Assembly: GCA_965230065.1 (NCBI GenBank)
Contig: OZ245942.1
Location: 6,820,001-6,884,000, forward strand
Source: G965230065 sp965230065
GTDB taxonomy: Bacteria > Bacteroidota > Bacteroidia > Cytophagales > Cyclobacteriaceae
Reading direction: 5' to 3'
Length of the DNA stretch: 64,000 bases
Each line of letters starts with the position of its first letter. Within the stretch, counting starts at the first letter, position 1. The position numbers and the translations under genes were made by a program. A model generated the notes under the pieces. It did not search any database. It was not told where the DNA came from and saw only the letters and a list, made by a program, of their open reading frames with translations. Below are positions 26,510 to 35,236 of the stretch, in pieces.

Positions 26510-27109
26510 GTTAGGGCGCGTTTTTTAATTTTCCTTTTCTGTTTTCAATATTCTCTCTGACCGTTTTAGCTGCTTCTTGTAAATATTCAATATGTTCTTG
26601 TCGCCCAAATTGGTCATAATCTTCATCTAACTCAGTAAGATTAAGATTGTCTTTATCGAGCCACTCATCCATAAATCTTTGCTGTTTCGGATTACGTCGC
26701 TTTCCACGAATAGATCTTATTTCTTTCATCCTGATATTATAATCCTCTACAACATCAGCGTTAAAGAGACTTTTAGATTCATCATAAGGTAAATCGTTGT
26801 TTCTGATCTTTATAATGGGCAATGAGCCCAATTCGAAGAAGATATTAACATCAATATTTTCCTTAGAGTAAATAGTACATAGTTCTCTACCGAAGAACCG
26901 ATTTGTCATAAGGGTAAAGCCTAAATCTTCACTCAGAAAAGAAAATTCATAATTCACTGTATCCACATGAGTTTTAAGTTCAGGAATTACCGTATCCGAA
27001 AAGTCTTGAATCTCCGGTTGTTTAGGCGACTCTTCTCTTTTAGAGGATGAGCGATTGTCACCCAGTCCAAATATGTTTTTTAGAATATTCATATTTAATG
27101 CGCCCTAAC
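26510..27109. repeat. Perfect 10-bp inverted repeat enclosing one gene
   Basis: GTTAGGGCGC at 26510-26519 and GCGCCCTAAC at 27100-27109 are exact complements at the two ends of a single open reading frame. The left arm contains the gene's TAA stop codon and the right arm lies 7 bases before its ATG. This resembles a boundary pair of a gene cassette; no duplication of target bases was found. Confidence 0.8.
26511..27092 (-). CDS. Protein of unknown function in a 10-bp inverted repeat
   Basis: 193 residues, soluble, rich in charged residues, no signal peptide. After an N-terminal low-complexity Ser/Lys/Glu stretch (about 13-30) a globular part (about 40-115) alternates strands such as YEFSFLSEDLGFTLMTNRFFGRELCTIYS and NVNIFFELGSLPIIKIRN; the C-terminal third is helical and acidic (LTELDEDYDQFGRQEHIEYLQEAAKTVREN). 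The pattern resembles small immunity or SMI1/DUF-type proteins only loosely, and I do not assign a family. Composition is AT-rich like the rest of the island. The tight inverted repeat around it makes cassette-type mobility plausible. Confidence 0.7.
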   Translation of the reverse strand: MNILKNIFGLGDNRSSSKREESPKQPEIQDFSDTVIPELKTHVDTVNYEFSFLSEDLGFTLMTNRFFGRELCTIYSKENIDVNIFFELGSLPIIKIRNNDLPYDESKSLFNADVVEDYNIRMKEIRSIRGKRRNPKQQRFMDEWLDKDNLNLTELDEDYDQFGRQEHIEYLQEAAKTVRENIENRKGKLKNAP

Positions 27110-27115
27110 GAGTGT

Positions 27116-27208
27116 ATAGACGCATAGCGTCTATTTCCGTTATAGCAGTTTCCTGTTTGCATTGTTTTCTGTGATCAAAGGCTGCAAGGTATCAGAAAAA
27201 CTGCTATA
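27116..27208. repeat. Hairpin plus inverted repeat in non-coding zone
   Basis: ATAGACGC-ATA-GCGTCTAT (27116-27134) is a perfect 8-bp stem with a 3-base loop. It is followed by TATAGCAGTTT (27141-27151) and its exact complement AAACTGCTATA (27198-27208). Together they look like the end of the accessory island or a small palindromic element. Confidence 0.65.
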
Positions 27209-27371
27209 CATGCTTGTGTAAATTTGCAGTTTTATTGCAAATAATTAACCAAAATGCTATGTACGGGTGTTTTTTTACTCTTGAGCATATAGGCTTTTAT
27301 GCGTACAAGTTAATAAAAAAATACTACCTATCCGTATATTAAGCGTTTGTAAACGTTTAAAAAAACCCAAT

Positions 27372-27403
27372 CGTTTGTAAGTGTTTATAGTCATTTACAA
27401 ACG
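27372..27403. repeat. 9-bp inverted repeat
   Basis: CGTTTGTAA (27372-27380) and TTACAAACG (27395-27403), loop 14 bases; a third related copy, CGTTTGTAAACG, lies at 27344. The zone 27110-27445 otherwise has no gene I can support. Confidence 0.55.
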
Positions 27404-27445
27404 GATAATCAAGCCAGGCGCATATATCCTTCTGCTACAGGAATA

Positions 27446-27600
27446 GGCATCAAGGCCGCCTTGAGGCTGGCACGAATGGTACGGATGGGCATCAAGGCTA
27501 CCTTGAAGTGGATCCGCACGGTGCAGATGGGCATCAAGGCTATCTTGAAGTGGATCCGCACGGTGCAGATGGGCATCAAGGCTGCCTTGAAGGGCATCTG
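27446..27600. repeat. 42-bp tandem repeat array, about 3.7 units
   Basis: Units start at 27446, 27488, 27530 and 27572, exactly 42 bases apart. Each begins GGCATCAAGG and contains the mini-hairpin TCAAGG-nnn-CCTTGA (one unit has a single mismatch); units 2 and 3 also contain GGATCC. There are no spacers, so it is not CRISPR. Because 42 is a multiple of three and no stop occurs, open frames run through it on both strands, but I do not regard them as genes. It lies 165 bp beyond the stop of the Asp-box protein gene, in its 3' region. Confidence 0.88.
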
Positions 27601-27764
27601 GTGTAAGTTTTATCTGTTTCCTCTTACAAAACACAGAAAATGCGGTGTCTTTTCCATGGCATACCCGGAACAAAGCAGTAAAATAAGCAGAAAGAAGCTT
27701 CCTTTTTGGGTTTTGGCAGTTTTGTGCCACCCTACTTACACCGGTACAGAGTACGTGTATTTTA

Positions 27765-30700
27765 TCAGGGTATTGCTTTTTCCTTCTCCATGCTTACGGC
27801 ATTTACGCCCTTTTCCTGCACCAGCCTGTTAAATTCAGGAATGTCTGTTTGCAGTATTTGTTTGAATTGGTTCAGTTGGCCGTCAATCTTGTCTGTTACT
27901 TCCTTTTTAAAATCTATGGCCTGCTTTGTGGGTTTGAAGTTACCACTCCCTACCTGTGAACCTACATTAGCAAGTTTGTTGTTCAGCTTTATGGGATAAT
28001 TCAGCGGGTCTTGCCGGCTTTTGTTATTGGTCTGGTACAAGGCTTTTTCTACTTTCGTTATTTTTTTGTCAATGGCTTTTGCCTTGTCTGAAATTTCCTG
28101 CATGCTTTCTTCATCTTTTACCTTTTCAGCTACGGCATTTACCTGCTTGCGTATATCCCTGATTTGCCGGATGGCACGGTGTGTTTCCGTCAGCTTGTCA
28201 CGCAGAGAAAGCAGAAAATCAAACTGTGCCTGGTAGTCAGCGAGGGTAGAAGACGAACGGGGGTCGGGCAATATTTCAAAGTTTACTCCTTTGTCCTCCC
28301 CATTCACGGTAAGCGATGCCTTGTATTGCCCGGGCACTGCCAGTGGCCCGGCGGTACCCCCACCCCACAAAATCATGCCTTCAAAAGTTTCGGCATCGGG
28401 GTAGCGCATGTTCCATACAAAACGGTTGAACCCTTGCTTCAATTCCAGCTTTGCCTGGGTGGGGTCTTCGTTTTTTTCATCAAGGGTGGTGCTAAATTCT
28501 TTGATAAGTGTTCCATCCTCTTCCATAATTTTCAGGGAAGCTTTCAGGGTAGTGTCCGGCTCATCTTTCAAATAATAATACAACATCACCCCACCCGGAT
28601 GGTTTTCTCCTACTAATAAAGATTCTGCCCCACCACCGCCCGGCATGCGGTAAGCTGACATAGGGGTGAACAAATGAAAATCACTTTGCGCCACCGCTTG
28701 GTCTAGCTGATGCAATGGTGTGAGGTCATCAATGAGCCAAAAGCTGCGCCCCTGGGTGGCGGCAATCAGGTTGTCATGTTTAATAGCCAGGTCGGTAATG
28801 GGCACAATGGGCAGGTTATTTTGGAAGGTTTGCCAGCTTGCCCCATCGTCAAATGAAATGTACATTTCGGTTTCTGTACCACAATAAAGCAACCCCTGCC
28901 GTTTGGGGTCGGCCCGCACTACGCGGGTAAAATGTTCGGGGGCAATGCCATTGGTGATTTTCGTCCAGGTTTTACCATAATCTTTGGTTTTGTACACATA
29001 CGGCTGGAAGTCCCCCAGCTTGTACCGCGTGCCTGCCACATAAGCCCCTCCTTGCACAAAAGGGTCAACTTCAATGCTGTTAATCATCATCCATTCGGGC
29101 ATATCAGCAGGAGTGATGTTTTCCCAATTTTCACCACCATCCCGGGTAATGTGCAGCAAACCATCATCCGAACCAGTCCAGATTACCCCTTCTTCATCCG
29201 GAGATTCTACGGCTGCAAAAATGGTAGCGTAGTATTCTACCCCCGAGTTGTCTTTGGTAATAGGCCCGCCCGATGGCCCTAACATGGAGGTATCATTCCG
29301 CGTCAGGTCCGGGCTGATGACCTCCCATGCTTGCCCTTCATCATAAGATACATGCAAGTGATTAGAAGCGGCATACAACTTATCAGCCTGATGGGGTGAG
29401 AAAAAGAGGGGAAAATTCCACTGGAAACGATATTTCATTCCCTCGGCCCCGTACCCCATCGGGTTATCCGGCCACACGTTGATAATGCGGTTTTGGTTGG
29501 TTTCGTGATTTACCCTGGACAAATAACCACCATAACTGCCCCCATACACAATGTCATTATTCTCCGGGTCAATGGCGATATGGGCACTTTCGCCCCCGGC
29601 AGTGGCTTCCCAATCATCTTCAGCAATACCGCCCCCGTCGGTTCGGTGCAGAATCCTGACGGTAGAGTTGTCCTGCTGCGCCCCGTAAATGCGGTAAGGG
29701 AAGTGGTCATCGGTAGTAACCCGGTAAAATTGGGCAGTGGGCTGGTTGTGGTAGGTAGTCCAGCTTTCTCCTCCGTCCATACTTACTTGTGCCCCTCCGT
29801 CATCGGCAATCACCAACCGCTGGTTATCTTCCGGGGCAATCCACAGGTCGTGGTGGTCGCCATGCGGAGCATTTTTCAGTTCAAAGGTTTTTCCACCATC
29901 CTGAGAAACGCCGTAGGAAACGTTCATCACATACACCTTGTCTTCGTTTTGGGTATCGGCATAAATGCGGGAATAGTACCAGGCACGTTGGCGCAGGCTG
30001 CGGTCGTCATTGGTTTTTTGCCAGGTCTTCCCGGCATCATCCGAACGAAATACGCCTCCATCTTCGGCTTCAATAATCGCCCAAACCCGCTCAGAGTTTA
30101 CCGGAGAAACAGTGACCCCTATGATGCCCAGCGTGCCTTTGGGCAAGCCTTCGTTTTCAGATATATTTTTCCAGGTATCGCCCCCATCGGTACTTTTCCA
30201 CAATCCCGAACCTTCTCCCCCGCTACTCAGGCTGTAGGGTGTGCGGCGCACATTCCAGAGGCTGGCAAACATGATTCTTGGATTGTTAGGGTCCAACACC
30301 AGGTCTACGGCCCCGGCATCCGGGTTTACATACAATACTTTTTCCCAGGTCTTGCCCCCATCTTTGGAACGGTACACCCCTCTTTCTTCCGTAGGGGCAA
30401 ACAGGTTCCCCATCACAGCAGCATACACTAAATCCGGGTTTTTGGGGTGTATCCGCACCCTGCCGATGTGGCGGGATTTTTCCAGACCGATTTGCTCCCA
30501 GGTTTTCCCGGCATCAAGCGATTTCCACATGCCGTACCCAAAAGATACGTTGCCCCGCACGGTTTTTTCACCGCCACCCACGTAAATCACATTGTTGTCA
30601 TATTCGCTCACTGCCACGGCACCGATGGAACCGCCAAAGTAACCATCAGAAATGTTTTCCCAGGTACGTCCGGCATCTTCAGTTTTCCATACGCCGCCCC

Positions 30701-30926
30701 CCGTAGCCCCAAAATAAAACAAATTGGGCTTGCCGGGTACACCAGTTACTGCACAGGAACGCCCACCCCGAAAAGGGCCAATGGACCGCCATTCCAAACC
30801 ACTGTACAGGGCTGTATCAAAACTAACTGTGGGTGTTGATTGTTGCTTACGCTGTGCAGAGGCCTCAAAGAAGCAAAAAGTTAAGAAGGAACAAATGCAT
30901 ACAACAAAGATGTTGGGTAAACTTTT
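27765..30926 (-). CDS. Exported beta-propeller protein with Asp-box (BNR/sortilin-like) repeats
   Basis: The 1053 residues from Met at 30926 (MKSLPNIFVVCICSFL) start with a clear signal peptide ending near EASAQ; the longer reading from 31004 puts 26 residues ahead of it and is unlikely. About nine Asp-box motifs of S/T-x-D-x-G-x-T/S-W type are visible (KTEDAGRTW, KSLDAGKTW, RSKDGGKTW, KSTDGGDTW, RSDDAGKTW, VSMDGGESW, ITRDGGENW, KTKDYGKTW, ISFDDGASW), building one or two propellers over about 50-760. An immunoglobulin-like part (about 800-910) and a helical C-terminal tail follow. This architecture matches the common Bacteroidota 'glycosyl hydrolase/VPS10-like' annotation, but no catalytic residues are evident. 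It is divergent from the tricorn-like protease gene. Confidence 0.87.
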   Translation of the reverse strand, partial: KSLPNIFVVCICSFLTFCFFEASAQRKQQSTPTVSFDTALYSGLEWRSIGPFRGGRSCAVTGVPGKPNLFYFGATGGGVWKTEDAGRTWENISDGYFGGSIGAVAVSEYDNNVIYVGGGEKTVRGNVSFGYGMWKSLDAGKTWEQIGLEKSRHIGRVRIHPKNPDLVYAAVMGNLFAPTEERGVYRSKDGGKTWEKVLYVNPDAGAVDLVLDPNNPRIMFASLWNVRRTPYSLSSGGEGSGLWKSTDGGDTWKNISENEGLPKGTLGIIGVTVSPVNSERVWAIIEAEDGGVFRSDDAGKTWQKTNDDRSLRQRAWYYSRIYADTQNEDKVYVMNVSYGVSQDGGKTFELKNAPHGDHHDLWIAPEDNQRLVIADDGGAQVSMDGGESWTTYHNQPTAQFYRVTTDDHFPYRIYGAQQDNSTVRILHRTDGGGIAEDDWEATAGGESAHIAIDPENNDIVYGGSYGGYLSRVNHETNQNRIINVWPDNPMGYGAEGMKYRFQWNFPLFFSPHQADKLYAASNHLHVSYDEGQAWEVISPDLTRNDTSMLGPSGGPITKDNSGVEYYATIFAAVESPDEEGVIWTGSDDGLLHITRDGGENWENITPADMPEWMMINSIEVDPFVQGGAYVAGTRYKLGDFQPYVYKTKDYGKTWTKITNGIAPEHFTRVVRADPKRQGLLYCGTETEMYISFDDGASWQTFQNNLPIVPITDLAIKHDNLIAATQGRSFWLIDDLTPLHQLDQAVAQSDFHLFTPMSAYRMPGGGGAESLLVGENHPGGVMLYYYLKDEPDTTLKASLKIMEEDGTLIKEFSTTLDEKNEDPTQAKLELKQGFNRFVWNMRYPDAETFEGMILWGGGTAGPLAVPGQYKASLTVNGEDKGVNFEILPDPRSSSTLADYQAQFDFLLSLRDKLTETHRAIRQIRDIRKQVNAVAEKVKDEESMQEISDKAKAIDKKITKVEKALYQTNNKSRQDPLNYPIKLNNKLANVGSQVGSGNFKPTKQAIDFKKEVTDKIDGQLNQFKQILQTDIPEFNRLVQEKGVNAVSMEKEKAIP

Positions 30927-31025
30927 CATAGGTAGTATTGGTTGAAATGAAAGCTTCAATTTTTCGGTTTCGGAAAATAAAAAGTTATCTGTAAAAATGC
31001 GCAAATAACCGTAACTTTCGCTAAA

Positions 31026-31139
31026 AGCAGTAGCAGTAAGCAGTAGCAGTAAGCAGCGGCAGTAAGCAGTGGCAGTAGGCTGTGGCAGTAGGCTGTGGCA
31101 GTATTTAATGACTGCCTACTGCTACTGCTGCTGCCTACT
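31026..31139. repeat. CAGTAGG-type intergenic repeat, long copy
   Basis: About ten degenerate GCAGTAG/GGCAGTA units followed by the complementary ACTGCCTACTGCTACTGC arm, able to form a large hairpin between two divergent genes (30926 and 31174). Same family as 2163-2222. Confidence 0.78.
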
Positions 31140-31173
31140 TTAAAAATCAACAAATACCTAAAACTACACATAC

Positions 31174-34100
31174 ATGAAAAAACACGGAATCATCTGGCTA
31201 CTTTTAATAGGCGTTACTTTTTTAGCAAAAGCCCAGTACCAACCGGTTTATTTTACCGCTTTTCCTACCATAGATCCGGCTGAAGAAAACATTGTGTTCG
31301 TTTTGAAAGGTGATTTATGGCAAGTTCCTGTCAGTGGGGGCAATGCCGTCCGCCTGACGGCCCTGGAAGGTCAGGAAACGCTGCCCCGCTTTTCTCCCGA
31401 TGGAAAATGGCTGGCTTTTACCTCTGACCAATTTGGTAACGATGACGTATTTCTCATGGAAAGGAATGGTGGGGCCATCCGCCAGCTTACTTTTCATGAT
31501 GCCAGCGACCAGGTAGCTTCCTGGAGCTGGGACAGCCAATCTATTTATTTCACTTCCGCCCGCTATAACCGCCATTCTTCTTACCGTGTAAACATTGCTG
31601 GAGGTACACCAGAGCGGGTGTTTGGCGACAACTATTTCCAAACCGACCATCAGCTGGCAGCACATCCGGTAAGCGGGGAGTTTTTCTTTTCAGAAACCTG
31701 GGAAAGCAGCATCTTCGCCAACCGCAAAAGGTACAAAGGCGCTTATAACCCTGATGTGCAATCGTATAATCCCACAGACAGCACCCTGAAAAAATACACC
31801 GACTGGGAAGGGAAAGATTTTTGGGTTACCATAGATAAAAACGGAAACATCTATTTTGTTTCTGACGAAGCCAATGGGGAATACAACCTGTATACCCTCA
31901 AAAATGGCAACAAAACACAGCTTACCAATTTTGAAACTTCCATCAAAAACCCGCAGGTCAGTGCCAGTGGAAATAAGATTGTATTTGAAAAAGATTACCA
32001 ACTGTTTGTTTATGATGTAGCTTCAGGGCAAAGCACAAAAGTAAACATACAAGTACCAGCTCTGGATGTTTTGGTAAAGGAACAAGACTTTTCAACCTCC
32101 GGCAAAATCACGGCTTATGATGTGGCTCCTGACAATAAAAAGCTGGCTTTTGTCTCAAGGGGAAGGATATTTATTTCTGACGTGAAAGGGAAATTCACTC
32201 AGCCCCTGCCCACCCGCCCTCAAGAGCGGGTGATGGAAGTACACTGGCTGAAAGACAATAAAACGGTGTTGTATAGCCAAACGGTGGATGGGTATTTGAA
32301 CTGGTTCACCCAACCAGCCACCGGGGAAGGCCCGGAACTGCAACTAACCCAGGATGCCCAAAACAACCGGGATCTCACTTTTAACAGTGACCGTTCCCAG
32401 GCCGTTTACTTCAGCGGACGAGAAGAAGTGCGCCTCCTTGACCTGGCTGATTTTACCAGCAAAACCATTGTGCGTGATGAACTCTGGGCTTTGTACAATC
32501 CGGCACCTTATTTCTCTCCAGATGATGCTTACGTGGTATTTACGGCCATCCGGGCTTTTGAGCGGGATATTTTGGTGCATCATCTGGCGAGTGGCACAAC
32601 CACCAACCTCACCCAAACCGCCCTCACGGAAACGAACCCTTTCTGGTCGCCCGATGGTAAATATTTGTATTTTTTGGCCGACCGCAAACATCCGGGCTAT
32701 CCGTATGGCGTGCAAGACCCGAACCTGTACCGCTTGCCCTTGCAGCAGTTTGATGAACCTTTCAGGGCCACGCAATGGGAAAAGCTTTTTGAAGAAGACG
32801 AAGAAAAGGAGGAAGACGAAAGTGAAAAGAAAAAAGATAAAAAGAAAGATAAAGAGGAAGCTGAAGAGGATGAAGAAGAACTGCCCGAAGTAAAAATTGA
32901 CACCACCCACCTCATAGACCGGTGGGAAGAACTCTCCCCTACTTTTGGTTTCCAAAACAACCTGGTTGTATTTAAAAAAGATGAGGAAATTATTCTGCTT
33001 TTCGCTTCTAACCATGAAGGTGGGAAAAACAATCTGTACAAAACTGTTTTCAAAGATTTTGAAGAGCCTGAAACTAAAAAAATAGAAGGTGCTGCTACCT
33101 CTGCCGTCAGCCTCCGCATGGCAGATGATAACTATTACCTGCTTTTTGGAGGGAAAATCCACTCCCTGAATGTATCGGATAACAAAGTAGAAGCAATTGA
33201 TATTGATTACACTTTCCGCAAAAACCTGCGCAACGAGTTTACCCAGATGTTTTATGAAACCTGGGCCAATATGGAAGAAAACTTTTATGACAAAGACTTT
33301 CATGGCGTAGACTGGCTGGCAACCCGCAAAGAATATGCAGCCTTCCTCCCCTTCGTAAATGAACGCAACGACTTGCGCACCCTCATCAACGACATGCTGG
33401 GCGAGTTGAATACTTCACATTTTGGCTTTTACTCTTTCGGGGATGAAGAAGACACCCACTATGCTTCCCGCTCACTCAACCCCGGAATTATTTTTGAAAA
33501 AAACGCTCCTTTTACGGTAAAAGAAATCATTCCCTTCGGCCCTGCTGATAAGGAAGGCAAAGATATAAATCCGGGTGATGTGCTTATTAAAGTAAATAGT
33601 ACTTCCGTCCAGGATAGTATCAACCGGGAGTTTTATTTCCTGCAACCTTCTATGGATGAAGAAATGAAACTTACCTTTCAGAGAGGAACAAACACTTTTG
33701 ATGTACTACTGCACCCGGCAGGCAGCGGTACTGTTTCAGGGCTGCTGTATGACCAGTGGATTGCCCAAAACCAGCGCACAGTAGACAGCTTGACGGATAA
33801 AAAAGTAGCGTATGTATACATGAAAAATATGTCGGGCAGTTCGCTGGAAGACTTTTACAAAGAAATGACCTCAGAAGCCTACCGCCGGGATGCGCTCATT
33901 CTGGATTTGCGGTACAATACCGGGGGCAACGTACACGACGAGGTACTGCGCTTTTTGCGGCGCAAATCTTATTTACAATGGAAATACCGGGAAGGAAAGC
34001 TCACGCCCCAATCTAATTTCTCTCCGGCTGATAAACCCATGGTACTGCTCATCAACAAACAAACCCTGAGCGATGGAGAAATGACCGCCACCGGGTGGAA

Positions 34101-34350
34101 AGCTTTGGAACTTGGCCCGGTGATAGGTACAGAAACCTACCGTTGGATTATTTTCACCACAGGCAAATCATTGGTAGATGGTTCTTTTTACCGCCTTCCT
34201 TCCTGGGGTTGTTACACTTTGGACGGGGCTGACCTGGAAATTACAGGCGTAGCCCCCGATATTCCTGTAGAAATGAACTTCAAACACCGACAGGAACACG
34301 ACGACCCCCAATTGAAACGGGCAGTAGAGGAGATTTTACAACAATTGTGA
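31174..34350 (+). CDS. Tricorn-like S41 family peptidase with beta-propeller and PDZ
   Basis: 1058 residues, exported (signal peptide ending FLAKAQ). PD40/WD40-like propeller repeats fill about 25-540 (FSPDGKWLAFTSD, WSWDSQSIYFTS, WSPDGKYLYFLAD). A highly charged Lys/Glu linker (about 540-570) follows, then a second propeller part, a helical C1-like segment (about 690-760), a PDZ domain (about 770-860) and the S41 catalytic domain. The nucleophile is probably Ser966 in TLSDGEM, close to Ser965 of archaeal tricorn. Tricorn-type proteases degrade peptides; exported Bacteroidota versions probably act in the periplasm. The gene follows the repeat-rich divergent promoter region. Confidence 0.92.
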   Translation: MKKHGIIWLLLIGVTFLAKAQYQPVYFTAFPTIDPAEENIVFVLKGDLWQVPVSGGNAVRLTALEGQETLPRFSPDGKWLAFTSDQFGNDDVFLMERNGGAIRQLTFHDASDQVASWSWDSQSIYFTSARYNRHSSYRVNIAGGTPERVFGDNYFQTDHQLAAHPVSGEFFFSETWESSIFANRKRYKGAYNPDVQSYNPTDSTLKKYTDWEGKDFWVTIDKNGNIYFVSDEANGEYNLYTLKNGNKTQLTNFETSIKNPQVSASGNKIVFEKDYQLFVYDVASGQSTKVNIQVPALDVLVKEQDFSTSGKITAYDVAPDNKKLAFVSRGRIFISDVKGKFTQPLPTRPQERVMEVHWLKDNKTVLYSQTVDGYLNWFTQPATGEGPELQLTQDAQNNRDLTFNSDRSQAVYFSGREEVRLLDLADFTSKTIVRDELWALYNPAPYFSPDDAYVVFTAIRAFERDILVHHLASGTTTNLTQTALTETNPFWSPDGKYLYFLADRKHPGYPYGVQDPNLYRLPLQQFDEPFRATQWEKLFEEDEEKEEDESEKKKDKKKDKEEAEEDEEELPEVKIDTTHLIDRWEELSPTFGFQNNLVVFKKDEEIILLFASNHEGGKNNLYKTVFKDFEEPETKKIEGAATSAVSLRMADDNYYLLFGGKIHSLNVSDNKVEAIDIDYTFRKNLRNEFTQMFYETWANMEENFYDKDFHGVDWLATRKEYAAFLPFVNERNDLRTLINDMLGELNTSHFGFYSFGDEEDTHYASRSLNPGIIFEKNAPFTVKEIIPFGPADKEGKDINPGDVLIKVNSTSVQDSINREFYFLQPSMDEEMKLTFQRGTNTFDVLLHPAGSGTVSGLLYDQWIAQNQRTVDSLTDKKVAYVYMKNMSGSSLEDFYKEMTSEAYRRDALILDLRYNTGGNVHDEVLRFLRRKSYLQWKYREGKLTPQSNFSPADKPMVLLINKQTLSDGEMTATGWKALELGPVIGTETYRWIIFTTGKSLVDGSFYRLPSWGCYTLDGADLEITGVAPDIPVEMNFKHRQEHDDPQLKRAVEEILQQL

Positions 34351-34369
34351 TTTTCTGCTACAGAATAGT

Positions 34370-34543
34370 AGGACGGCTCTCTAGGTATGAAGAATAAAAT
34401 ACATGTCTTGCCGCATTTATTGCGGCCACCGTGGCGCGGCATCTCCTGCTTAGAAGCGAGAGACCCCGGAATTCGCATACGCTCATCCGGGGAAATGTAC
34501 TCATATTATTAATTTTCAATACTCGGGGCTAGAGAGTCGTCCT
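34370..34543. mobile_element. MITE-like element with 15-bp terminal inverted repeats
   Basis: AGGACGGCTCTCTAG (34370-34384) and CTAGAGAGTCGTCCT (34529-34543) are complementary at 14 of 15 positions and enclose 144 bases. Inside lies the palindrome starting CCCCGGAATTCGC and ending CATCCGGGG (34464-34492), plus GC-rich arms around TTGCCGCATT and GCGGCATCTCC; the same core recurs at 37796, 45862 and 46717. There is no coding capacity and no clear target-site duplication. It fills most of the 357-bp gap 34351-34707. Confidence 0.65.
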
Positions 34544-34649
34544 TCAAAATAATCCACCTTCTAATGGGTATTCTTAAGCCTACCAATGGAAATAACTATA
34601 CCCATTTTAACTAATCAGGGCAGTTATTCGTTGTATAAGTAGAGTAGTG

Positions 34650-34664
34650 CGGCTCAGAGAGCCG
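34650..34664. repeat. CGGCTC hairpin
   Basis: CGGCTC-AGA-GAGCCG is a perfect 6-bp stem with a 3-base loop, 44 bases before the DUF6146-like gene. The same stem recurs at 47560-47574 and its arm sequence resembles the terminal repeat of the MITE-like element (34370). Confidence 0.6.
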
Positions 34665-34707
34665 GATTACCAACATTTCGTTTAAATATTGGAAAGGAGC
34701 ATTTACC

Positions 34708-35121
34708 ATGAAAAGATTAATATATGTAATACCCTTGTTGTTCCTGTTAAGTGCATGTGCTACAGGAAATTTAAATTTAACAGATAAAAAAGGTTCTAAC
34801 GTAATACAGCCCGGGGAAGACGGGGAAGAATACGAATTGCTCATTATTGACAACAATTTTGACAGATGGTTTTCTGTAAATGGAAGGCCTATTACATTTT
34901 ATTCGCCTACCTACTATGAACAGAAGAACCGCGTATATGTGTCTGCCTGGAATGAAAAAGTCGGGCAACAGAGCTTTTACAATAGTGCCAATTACCCTTT
35001 TGAACAACGCATCAATTACGATTACAGCATCGACTATGGTGTTGAGTTAAACTACCAGCTATTTTGGTACTTCCGGTATATAGAAGATGTGTATGGCAAC
35101 AGGTATAATTTTCCTGTGTAA
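34708..35121 (+). CDS. DUF6146-like lipoprotein
   Basis: 137 residues. Signal peptide with lipobox LLSAC (Cys15), then a short linker. The mature part EYELLIIDNNFDRWFSVNGRPITFYSPTYYEQKNRVYVSAWN and DYSIDYGVELNYQLFWYFRYIEDVYGNRYNF resembles the DUF6146 family of Bacteroidota lipoproteins, whose function is unknown; I assign it from memory of the aromatic pattern. An AAAGGAG sequence about 11 bases before the ATG is a fairly good Shine-Dalgarno for this phylum. A strong terminator follows, so the gene is probably monocistronic. Confidence 0.78.
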   Translation: MKRLIYVIPLLFLLSACATGNLNLTDKKGSNVIQPGEDGEEYELLIIDNNFDRWFSVNGRPITFYSPTYYEQKNRVYVSAWNEKVGQQSFYNSANYPFEQRINYDYSIDYGVELNYQLFWYFRYIEDVYGNRYNFPV

Positions 35122-35148
35122 AGGACTGTAAAATATTTGTGATGAAAA

Positions 35149-35183
35149 AGGGATACCTCAATTGGGTATCCCTTTTTTTTTTT
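35149..35183 (+). terminator. Rho-independent terminator
   Basis: AGGGATACC (35149-35157), loop TCAATT, GGGTATCCCT (35164-35173), then an unbroken T-run to 35183. This is the best intrinsic terminator in the window and ends the lipoprotein transcript. Confidence 0.92.
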
Positions 35184-35236
35184 GCCTTCCATGCTTTATT
35201 TTATATGTATTCCGGCTTCAAAAGCAATGGTAAGTT

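Noticed and set aside
17027..27109. A confirmed chromosomal integron
   Set aside because: No integrase gene or exact attC core sequence is visible, so only attC-like spacers are claimed.
27446..27600. Possible CRISPR array
   Set aside because: Units are contiguous with no unique spacers, and no cas gene is near.
27395..27832. Open frames on both strands through the 42-bp repeat, giving 14-residue repeat proteins
   Set aside because: The frames exist because the period is a multiple of three and the unit has no stops; there is no plausible start context, signal peptide or sequence outside the repeat that looks coding.
34370..34543. Insertion sequence with transposase
   Set aside because: The unit is only 174 bp and has no coding capacity; only a non-autonomous element is supported.
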